Shown piece after piece: positions 57,836-64,000 of a stretch of DNA of 64,000 nucleotides. This stretch comes from a virus. Where the stretch lies: IMG/VR virus record IMGVR_UViG_3300049793_000366, positions 186,865-250,864 of that record; one strand, 5' to 3'. Below the pieces are notes generated by a model. The model made no database searches. It was not told the origin of the DNA and saw only the letters and a program-made list of their open reading frames with translations. The translations under genes and the position numbers were made by a program. How positions within the stretch are numbered: the first letter of the stretch is position 1; every line of letters begins with the position of its first letter.

Positions 57836-59409
57836 TGACAAATCGCGATGATTTGAAGAATAGAACTTTTATTGCCATTGTTGAAGATAACGAAGATCCT
57901 AAAAAGATAGGTCGTATTAGAGCAAGGGTATTGGATGTATTTGATGAGATTCCTGCTGACCAAATACCTTGGGCATCGCCTTGGAAGGACTTAAACGGTA
58001 ACTCATTCAATATTCCAGACAAAGGTAAAGTTGTAACTGTTATTTTCGAAGATGGTAATATTTACTCACCTGAGTATATCTATGCTGACCACTATAATAT
58101 AAATTTAGCGACTAAGTTAAATGAATTGAGTGGTGCGAATTATACTTCGATGAAGTCTATAATTTTTGACCACAAGACACAATTATATGTTAATGATAAA
58201 GAAGGATTGAAGTTTGACTATAAGTTCAATAATATAAATATTAAAGATACTGAGATTAATATTAACTTAAAAGATAACTTTTCTAAGGTAAATATTGGTA
58301 CAGCTATCGCTTCACAGAGAGCAATCTTAGGTGACCACTTTTTAAATTGGTTTGATGATTTCGTAGATAACTTATTGGGTTCTAATGCGGGTCCATACTT
58401 GGGAAACCTTGGTGCGCCAGTAGTTGCTAACCCTACATTCATTAATTGTCTTTTAAAATACAAAGCTCTTAAAGAGCCTAAGTTTCTATCACATCATATT
58501 AATTTGGTAGATAATGAAGACGTTGAGAAGCTTGACCGTGTTTGTAATTCACAAATTGGTGATAAGTGGAAATCAACCGTTCGTAAGAATGATTTAGTTT
58601 CTAAAGAACCAGTTAAGTATAAACCAAAAGCTGGTCAATCAACAGATCCGGCATCTGGTGAGGTTACACCACCTACTGATGATAATGGTAATCCAGTACA
58701 AACACAACCAAATACAGCCGCACAGAGTCAACCAGAAGTTGAGCCGAGTGTACATGATGATATCAATAAGATATTTGAGGCTATGAAGGCTAAGGGTTAT
58801 AAGATATTGGATAGACCATATGAAATAAACATAGTTGGTATTCGTAGACAATATGAAGGTATGGCTTACTCAAACTCATATATGGATTCTCTATATGCTA
58901 TCTATAAAGATGATTCTGGTAACTGGGCTAAATCTACATACCCTATTTCTACAATTCCTGGTTTGAGTATTAAAGATCCACAGACTAAGAAAATGGAATC
59001 TCTTAAGAAGTATAAGAAAGATAAGGCTACTAATTCATTGGTAGCAAGAAGACCATTCATCGGTACTTTACAAGAAGCACAATATCTTGACGTATTCTAT
59101 ATTGGTGAGCATTTGGATTCACCAGCGATGAAAACTAAAGGTAAACAAAAAGCATATCGTGATGAGAACTTATCTGAGAATGTAATCACTTATACGAGTA
59201 AGAATAATGAAGGTAACTTTGGTATGTTAATTCATAAGGGTTATGTTAAAGGTACATCAAGTGCGGTTAATAACTGGTCAGAAGGTTGTCAGGTATTCAG
59301 AGATGAAGCACATTTAACACATTTCTTCGACCTATGTAATAAGCACAAAGCTAAGTATGGTAATACTTTCAACTATACATTGATGCTTGCTAAGGATGTT
59401 AATCTATAA
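57835..59409 (+). CDS. gp5-like spike with OB-fold and C-terminal SxGC domain
   Basis: A 524-residue protein. The N-terminal OB-fold reads FIAIVEDNEDPKKIGRIRAR, then QIPWASPW and NIPDKGKVVTVIFEDGN, typical of gp5/VgrG-type spike bases. A Pro/Gln linker lies near 270-305. The C-terminal domain ends MLIHKGYVKGTSSAVNNWSE then GCQVF, an H ... S-x-G-C pattern as in L,D-transpeptidase-like or cell-wall amidase folds. It probably caps the tail tip and may act on the cell wall; the catalytic role is inference. Confidence 0.65.
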   Translation: MTNRDDLKNRTFIAIVEDNEDPKKIGRIRARVLDVFDEIPADQIPWASPWKDLNGNSFNIPDKGKVVTVIFEDGNIYSPEYIYADHYNINLATKLNELSGANYTSMKSIIFDHKTQLYVNDKEGLKFDYKFNNINIKDTEININLKDNFSKVNIGTAIASQRAILGDHFLNWFDDFVDNLLGSNAGPYLGNLGAPVVANPTFINCLLKYKALKEPKFLSHHINLVDNEDVEKLDRVCNSQIGDKWKSTVRKNDLVSKEPVKYKPKAGQSTDPASGEVTPPTDDNGNPVQTQPNTAAQSQPEVEPSVHDDINKIFEAMKAKGYKILDRPYEINIVGIRRQYEGMAYSNSYMDSLYAIYKDDSGNWAKSTYPISTIPGLSIKDPQTKKMESLKKYKKDKATNSLVARRPFIGTLQEAQYLDVFYIGEHLDSPAMKTKGKQKAYRDENLSENVITYTSKNNEGNFGMLIHKGYVKGTSSAVNNWSEGCQVFRDEAHLTHFFDLCNKHKAKYGNTFNYTLMLAKDVNL

Positions 59410-59934
59410 GTAATCAACGTAGAACGGGTAACCTCTAATTGGCTTTTCTTTTATTCCCCTGCTTCTTGCGCTTGCTCCTACATAATCCTTCGGATTGTAT
59501 ATTGCTATGTGAAAACTTATTTTATCTTTAATTGATTGTGGAAGTGCATTCAAGTAATCAGCCAAATCTTCTATACTTGTTGGTAATTCTTTAGTACTAC
59601 CACCGCCTTTATTTGTAAGATTTGTTACTCTCGCTTGTGCTATTAATCCGATATCTCTGTGCATACCATTAAACCTTTTAATGGCTTGATGTGCTAACTT
59701 TGATACCTCTTCGAATTTATCAGTATTGGTTACACATTCTATATCTACGCTATTTACTTCTTCTGTTGCTTTATCTGTCTTGTATCGATGACCAAGTGAT
59801 TTAAAGCTGTAATAATCTAACTCTTCTAATAGTGAAGAGAATACATATTCTAACTCTTTTTTAGTCAATTCCAATGCTGAATAAGCAATCTTTGGTTCTG
59901 AGAGATAATCTTTGAACTTCTTAAGTAACTTCAT
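59404..59934 (-). CDS. Unknown protein with packaging-type N-terminus
   Basis: A 176-residue protein starting MKLLKKFKDYLSEPKIAY, a basic variant of the recurrent peptide with L-S-E. The body is alpha/beta with Thr/Lys (IECVTNTDKFEEVSKLAHQA; KISFHIAIYNPKDYVGASAR). Single gene under a late motif, overlapping the spike gene end by 6 bases. Not recognised. Confidence 0.6.
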   Translation of the reverse strand: MKLLKKFKDYLSEPKIAYSALELTKKELEYVFSSLLEELDYYSFKSLGHRYKTDKATEEVNSVDIECVTNTDKFEEVSKLAHQAIKRFNGMHRDIGLIAQARVTNLTNKGGGSTKELPTSIEDLADYLNALPQSIKDKISFHIAIYNPKDYVGASARSRGIKEKPIRGYPFYVDYL

Positions 59935-59939
59935 ATAAA

Positions 59940-59949
59940 TATATATTAA
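59940..59949 (-). promoter_or_regulatory. Late-type promoter motif TTAATATATA
   Basis: An exact motif on the minus strand, 5 bases before the ATG at 59934. Confidence 0.6.
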
Positions 59950-59966
59950 AAAGTGTGTTTAAAAAT

Positions 59967-59976
59967 TTTATATATA
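59967..59976 (+). promoter_or_regulatory. Late-type promoter motif TTTATATATA
   Basis: A nine-of-ten match, 21 bases before the ATG at 59998, divergent from the previous motif. Confidence 0.5.
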
Positions 59977-59997
59977 CTATACAAAAATATAAACACT

Positions 59998-60297
59998 ATG
60001 AAACACTTAAAAACATTTGAACACTTTACATTTGAAGGAAGTGTTGAACTAGAAAACTCTATTTCTGAAAAGAAGAAACTTCCAGAAGCTCTTCAAAAGG
60101 CTATTGACGCTAAGAAAGACAAAGCTGATAAGAAGGATGATGATAAAGAAGAAAAGGACACTGATAAATCTAAGAAGTCTAAAAAAGACGATAAGGATGA
60201 TAAAGACGAAAAAACTGAGACAAAAGGTTTAACTGCCGCTCAGAAAAAGTTACCTGCTGGTCTACAAAAGGCAATAGCAGCTAAGAAGAAGAAATAA
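59998..60297 (+). CDS. Lys/Asp-rich small protein with packaging-type N-terminus
   Basis: A 99-residue protein. The ATG at 59998 gives MKHLKTFEHFTFEGSVELEN, a strong example of the recurrent peptide; the longer frame would run through the promoter. The body is a Lys/Asp/Glu repeat. A KKLPEALQKAIDAKK unit is echoed by KKLPAGLQKAIAAKK at the end. Likely an internal, nucleic-acid-associated head protein (inference). Confidence 0.65.
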   Translation: MKHLKTFEHFTFEGSVELENSISEKKKLPEALQKAIDAKKDKADKKDDDKEEKDTDKSKKSKKDDKDDKDEKTETKGLTAAQKKLPAGLQKAIAAKKKK

Positions 60298-60301
60298 AAA
60301 C

Positions 60302-60330
60302 AAAACCCAGTTAATTTAACTGGGTTTTTT
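60302..60330. terminator. Bidirectional terminator
   Basis: Stem AAAACCCAGTT / AACTGGGTTTT with a short A/T loop and A and T runs on the two sides, between the plus gene ending at 60297 and uvsW ending at 60332. Confidence 0.9.
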
Positions 60331-60331
60331 G

Positions 60332-61948
60332 TTATATGTTAATTTGAGTAACATCGATAGGGTATTTCCTTTTGATGTAGAACTTCTCACGCTCATTGTA
60401 GTGTTTCAATAGTGTATTCATTGGACCATTAATATCTAAGATATCAACTAAATCATATATTGTAGCTTCTACTTTACCTTCATATAAACGCAAAGCACGA
60501 CCAATAGATTGAATGATTACTTGTTCTGATTTGAATGAATCCGCGAATATAACATTGAATATCGAGTTAATAGATACACCCGTTGATAAAGTACCAAAAG
60601 ACGCAACAAGTATCTTCTTCTTATCTGTTCTATTCATGTGTTCGATAATAATCTGTCTCTCTTTATTTGACACAGACCCATCGATGTAATACACTTCTAT
60701 ATCATCATCAATTTCTGATATTTTATTAAATAATCTCTGACCATATTCAATTGTGTGAAATAAAACTAACGTATTATTTTGACATTTCTTATCAACCAAT
60801 TTTTTAATAAATTCTAATCTCTTCTCATTCTGTTGAATCCAATCCTTTTCGAATTGATAGATATCTCTACCATTATTTGGATTTCTTGCTGACTTAAGCT
60901 TTTGATTTAATTCAGTTTCGTTGTAATTTAACTTCAACGTCTTTATTTTCATTGGAGTTATCTTACCTTGCTTAACTAATAGGTCGGCTTCGATTTGAGT
61001 CACTTTAGGACCCAATACAGACTGTATGGTGAGTATTTCACACGAATCATCAACTGGGAATGTACCAGATACTCCAAATCGATTATAAGCAGTTCCATAC
61101 GTTCTTTCTAAGATATCAGTTATGGTTTTAGCTTTTGATTGATGTGCCTCATCACAAGCTACTGTATGAAACTGTTTAAAGAATTCTTTTGGCCATTTCT
61201 CTAATGATTGATAGCATCCAATATAAATATTAGGATCACTAACGCCAGAATATTTACGTGGCTTATCAGACATTATCTCTTCTATCCTAAGGTCACATAC
61301 TGGATATTTACTATCGTTTATTATAGCGTCTATTTTAGAGTCTCTAACGGCTTGCATATTATTCTCACCATAATTGTATTCCATAATATTATCATAGAAT
61401 TGTGTAACAAGTGATATAGACGGAACAATAATTAATATTTTAGCATTTGGGTCAATCTTATGAAGTGTGTATAGAATAACAATTGATATTACTAATGATT
61501 TACCACCTGATGTAGCAACCTCAGCCATACAGTACCTATTCTTCATTATCTTATAGGCAGTTTCTATCTGGTAGTCATATGGTGTGAATGACTTCCACTC
61601 ATTTGTTTTCTTATCTAAAACTTTGTGATTTTTGAAAAATTCAGTACAAAATTCTTGCACTGATTCGAGTGTGATATCTCTATTAAGCGGGAAGTCTTTT
61701 TTATTTTCAATGTCGAATTTAACACCTATTTCCTTAGCAGCTAATAAGCATTCCTTCCATAATCCGAGATTAACCTTACCGGCATCGAAGTATGTTATAT
61801 TACCATCCCACACGCCCATCTTAACAGCGGGCATGAATTTCCAACCTTTGGGTTTTCTCGTCAACCAAATATCCAACTGGTGGTACTCGATTCTTGTTGC
61901 TGACGATAAGATTAATTTTTCTTTTTCTGCATCATATCTGAATATCAT
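60332..61948 (-). CDS. uvsW: UvsW-like superfamily 2 DNA helicase
   Basis: A 538-residue helicase with the UvsW N-terminal part (WLTRKPKGWKFMPAVKMGVW), Q-like YDYQIETAYKIM, motif I EVATSGGKSLV, motif Ia IIVPSISLVTQFYD, DEAH motif VACDEAHQSKA, motif III FGVSGTFP, motif V FGTLSTGVSINSIFN and motif VI IIQSIGRALRLYEG. T4 UvsW unwinds branched DNA and ends origin-primed replication. A CAATATATA motif lies 23 bases before the ATG. Confidence 0.92.
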   Translation of the reverse strand: MIFRYDAEKEKLILSSATRIEYHQLDIWLTRKPKGWKFMPAVKMGVWDGNITYFDAGKVNLGLWKECLLAAKEIGVKFDIENKKDFPLNRDITLESVQEFCTEFFKNHKVLDKKTNEWKSFTPYDYQIETAYKIMKNRYCMAEVATSGGKSLVISIVILYTLHKIDPNAKILIIVPSISLVTQFYDNIMEYNYGENNMQAVRDSKIDAIINDSKYPVCDLRIEEIMSDKPRKYSGVSDPNIYIGCYQSLEKWPKEFFKQFHTVACDEAHQSKAKTITDILERTYGTAYNRFGVSGTFPVDDSCEILTIQSVLGPKVTQIEADLLVKQGKITPMKIKTLKLNYNETELNQKLKSARNPNNGRDIYQFEKDWIQQNEKRLEFIKKLVDKKCQNNTLVLFHTIEYGQRLFNKISEIDDDIEVYYIDGSVSNKERQIIIEHMNRTDKKKILVASFGTLSTGVSINSIFNVIFADSFKSEQVIIQSIGRALRLYEGKVEATIYDLVDILDINGPMNTLLKHYNEREKFYIKRKYPIDVTQINI

Positions 61949-61971
61949 TAAGTTACTTATATCATTTTAAG

Positions 61972-61981
61972 TATATATTGT
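61972..61981 (-). promoter_or_regulatory. Late-type promoter motif ACAATATATA
   Basis: An eight-of-ten match on the minus strand, 23 bases before the ATG at 61948. Confidence 0.45.
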
Positions 61982-62018
61982 TTTTGTTCAGTTTTATACG
62001 AGGGAGAAGACTATTACG

Positions 62019-62028
62019 GATATATAAA
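62019..62028 (+). promoter_or_regulatory. Possible late-type promoter GATATATAAA
   Basis: A loose match 17 bases before the ATG at 62046. Confidence 0.35.
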
Positions 62029-62045
62029 AGAAAAATCTAAAAATC

Positions 62046-62441
62046 ATGGAATTTTTAAAGAAAATAGCGAAATGGTGGAACGAAGACGTTAGAGGAAAAA
62101 AATGCACGGATGCTACGAAGTGTACCGAAAGTACAACTTGTTGTGCTGAAGTTAAGTTAGAAGCTCCTGTTGCTGAAACTCAAGTTGTTGAAGAAATCAA
62201 AACTGGGTTACCTATCGAGAATTATATTCCACAGGTAGAAGATGAGGCTAAGGAAGTTATCACGATGTCTCCTGTTTCTGTAACTGAAACACCGGCTGCT
62301 GAGAATGAATTATCTCCTGCTGAGAAAGTAGAAAAGAAGAAATCAGCTTCTCCTGCTAAAGCACCAGCTAAAAAGAAGAAGCCTTCTAATAAGAATAAGG
62401 CTAAGAAATCCCCTACACCTAAGAAGCCAAAAGCAGAATAA
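62046..62441 (+). CDS. Small protein with histone H1-like basic tail
   Basis: A 131-residue protein. The start MEFLKKIAKWWNEDVRGKKC is an amphipathic helix, followed by a Cys-bearing TDATKCTESTTCCAE and an acidic middle. The last 40 residues are Lys/Ala/Pro/Ser-rich (SPAKAPAKKKKPSNKNKAKK), like a histone H1 tail. It may bind DNA. The stop abuts the convergent stop in TAATTA. Confidence 0.6.
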   Translation: MEFLKKIAKWWNEDVRGKKCTDATKCTESTTCCAEVKLEAPVAETQVVEEIKTGLPIENYIPQVEDEAKEVITMSPVSVTETPAAENELSPAEKVEKKKSASPAKAPAKKKKPSNKNKAKKSPTPKKPKAE

Positions 62442-63929
62442 TTACTCTGCTTCTGCTTCGGCGGTAGGTTCTGGTACAGGAACTTCCTCAACGGAAGTTT
62501 CCATGTCCGGGCTCAATGCTGTTTCTAACGTTGTTAGTGCGGTATCTAACCAAGTAGATGCTCTACTTCTCCTTCGAGTAGTTCTTGCTGGTCGAGCTTG
62601 TTCTTGAGACCTTTCATATTCTATCTCATTAGTTCTTTGCTCAAGGTAGCTTGTCATTATTGATATGATATCACTACGCTCGTGTATGGTTCTATAATGA
62701 TTATTTAAGATGTCAATAATCTCACCTTCAGTGATGATTTTATTTTCAATCTTTTCCAATTCTTCTTTAACAACCTTATCACGATTTTTGATAGCATCAA
62801 GTCTTTGATTTATCAATTCTCGGTCATTGAATTCTTCGAAGTTTTCATTGAAAATGTAATCATCAAATTCTCTGATGAATTCAGAATCATCACGCAATAA
62901 ATAACAATCATTTATAGAAGACCAGTATAAATTGCACTCTGCTGTATTAAACGGTTCTTCTTTGGATTTATAGTGAAGATTTTTCAGCAAATCTTTATGC
63001 TCATAGGCATCTGTTAGACTATCTACACCCAATGATCCTGCGTATCGATTAACAGAACCATCACCAGAGATAAGAACTTTAATGTTGTTCTCGTTATCTG
63101 GTTTGTAGTTGAATAACTCACCAGTCTCAGTATTTATCCATTTGAACGTATCAACATATGGATAGTATTCAAATGAGAAATTCTTAAGCTTAAGTGAAAG
63201 TTTTTGACGAACTTGTTTACCATTTGATTCTAAATGATAAGTCCAGTTCCAATTCTGTTTGGCTTTGTATAGAAACCCATTCTTATTAGCCCATTGTTTG
63301 AAGTAATAAGACCACTGTTCATCATTGATAGTGTAAATTCTATCCATGACCTTATGTGATTCTAATTCCCACAATAACGCTCTACCAATTAACTTATCAT
63401 CAGAGTCGAGAGCTATTAGCATTTTAACTGACTCTGGATTCTGTGTGTATAGTTCTAAGAATTTACCACAACCATCGTGCTTCATACAAGACTGTCCTAA
63501 TGTACCAGCCTGGTCAGCATATGATGTATAGTGATAGAATTCCGGGATTTCATCGCCAGAAACAACCTTGAATTGTAAGTCTCTTTGTCCTACTACTGAA
63601 CGTAATAGGTTTGAAAACTTTTCAACTTCTCTGTTATCGAAGCAGTTGAAAATTTTATTTACGAACGAACCATATTTTGTATGGTATCGCGATGGTGATG
63701 TCCAAACATCTTCATCATTCTTCTGAATCTTCTCAACACGTTCTGGTGTTAAGTATGATATTTTATACGGGTCGTCATTAGAGATAGATAAAAAATCAAT
63801 ATGATTTTCTACTAATCTACTCGCATCTATATTCTGAGAAGCGAGTAGGGCGGCAATCGGTGAATCTTCTTTTATTTGCTCTAAGTAGCGGTGAAAAGAA
63901 TCAGAAATGTAAATGTGCTTAGACTTCAT
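62442..63929 (-). CDS. Large conserved-type phage protein, function unknown
   Basis: A 495-residue protein. The most distinctive part is GTLGQSCMKHDGCGKFLELY followed by NPESVKMLIALDSDDKLIGR and ALLWELESHKVMDRIYT, a pattern I associate with uncharacterised proteins of large phages. Helices follow, and the tail carries Arg-rich ARTTRRRSRA and Glu/Pro. The ATG at 63927-63929 is preferred to an upstream TTG because the promoter -7 element overlaps the TTG. It may be the first gene of an early message. Confidence 0.6.
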   Translation of the reverse strand: MKSKHIYISDSFHRYLEQIKEDSPIAALLASQNIDASRLVENHIDFLSISNDDPYKISYLTPERVEKIQKNDEDVWTSPSRYHTKYGSFVNKIFNCFDNREVEKFSNLLRSVVGQRDLQFKVVSGDEIPEFYHYTSYADQAGTLGQSCMKHDGCGKFLELYTQNPESVKMLIALDSDDKLIGRALLWELESHKVMDRIYTINDEQWSYYFKQWANKNGFLYKAKQNWNWTYHLESNGKQVRQKLSLKLKNFSFEYYPYVDTFKWINTETGELFNYKPDNENNIKVLISGDGSVNRYAGSLGVDSLTDAYEHKDLLKNLHYKSKEEPFNTAECNLYWSSINDCYLLRDDSEFIREFDDYIFNENFEEFNDRELINQRLDAIKNRDKVVKEELEKIENKIITEGEIIDILNNHYRTIHERSDIISIMTSYLEQRTNEIEYERSQEQARPARTTRRRSRASTWLDTALTTLETALSPDMETSVEEVPVPEPTAEAEAE

Positions 63930-63935
63930 ATTTGA

Positions 63936-63967
63936 CAAATGTATATAATTTAATCCTAATTACCAAA
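63936..63967 (-). promoter_or_regulatory. Bacteroidetes-type housekeeping promoter
   Basis: On the minus strand: TTTG (63964-63967), 20 bases, TACATTTG (63936-63943), an exact consensus. It lies 6 bases before the ATG at 63929, so the message should be leaderless. ATGTCCG lies just upstream of the -33 element. Confidence 0.8.
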
Positions 63968-64000
63968 TTTTACGGACATAAAACTGGTTCAAATTTTCCC

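Noticed and set aside
1-64000. tRNA genes, integrase, transposase or attachment sites
   Set aside because: I looked for cloverleaf-like segments, recombinase motifs and terminal repeats and saw none that I could support by eye; a tRNA scan could still find one.

Overview
This window looks like part of the genome of a large T4-related contractile-tailed phage infecting a Bacteroidetes (probably flavobacterial) host. The T4-type parts include a gp32-like single-strand DNA-binding protein, a UvsW-like helicase, a gp13-like neck protein and a baseplate block (gp48/54-like, gp53-like, a hub with a lytic domain, and a gp5-like spike with an OB-fold). The host assignment rests on promoters of the Bacteroidetes housekeeping type (TTTG, 20 bases, TAnnTTTG) and on a secreted protein with a type IX secretion sorting domain, a pathway confined to Bacteroidetes. 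The DNA is AT-rich. I see no tRNA or rRNA genes, CRISPR array, insertion sequence or integrase.

Layout. 1-15 kb: small mixed-strand operons with a PD-(D/E)XK nuclease, ClpP, a HAD-like protein, thymidylate synthase, an M20/M42-like peptidase, a retropepsin-like protease, a glycosyltransferase and probable virion proteins. 15-23 kb: DnaK, a class I aminotransferase, a second HAD-like protein, a second glycosyltransferase and a P-loop kinase. 23-28 kb: a minus-strand operon with RNase HI, FolD, a BtpA-like TIM barrel and several unknowns, including a 59-residue gene. 28-34 kb: RNase R, the type IX cargo protein, acidic small proteins and an ATPase fused to a SiaC-like domain. 34-47 kb: large virion proteins, DHFR, a tail-tube-like protein, gp32, an Acb1-like 2H phosphoesterase and the neck protein. 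46-51 kb: a metallophosphatase, a methyltransferase and an amidoligase-like protein. 51-59.4 kb: the baseplate operon. 59-64 kb: UvsW, small basic proteins and a large conserved unknown.

The genome is very compact: 86 genes in 28 strand blocks. Many neighbours overlap by ATGA or TAATG. Of 14 convergent pairs, four share stop-codon bases in a 4-base overlap, four abut exactly in TAATTA, and three are separated by a bidirectional terminator. Two promoter classes can be read: the host-type promoter, often with a GTCC/GGAC box nearby, before early or middle genes, and an A/T-only motif near TTAATATATA (sometimes the T4 late form TATAAATA), mostly before virion or packaged proteins. Both classes sit either about 4-6 or about 16-24 bases before the start codon, which suggests that one set of messages is leaderless.

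The genes suggest a phage that supplies its own thymidylate/folate cycle (ThyA, FolD, DHFR), RNA turnover (RNase R, RNase HI) and proteostasis (DnaK, ClpP, peptidases), and that may export a protein through the host type IX system. At least a dozen otherwise unrelated proteins begin with a short peptide of the form M-K-x-(I/L)-K-x-F-x-x-F followed by Glu. This resembles the capsid-targeting peptide of T4 internal proteins, so they may be packaged in the head. All functions here are inferred from reading the sequence; no database search was run.
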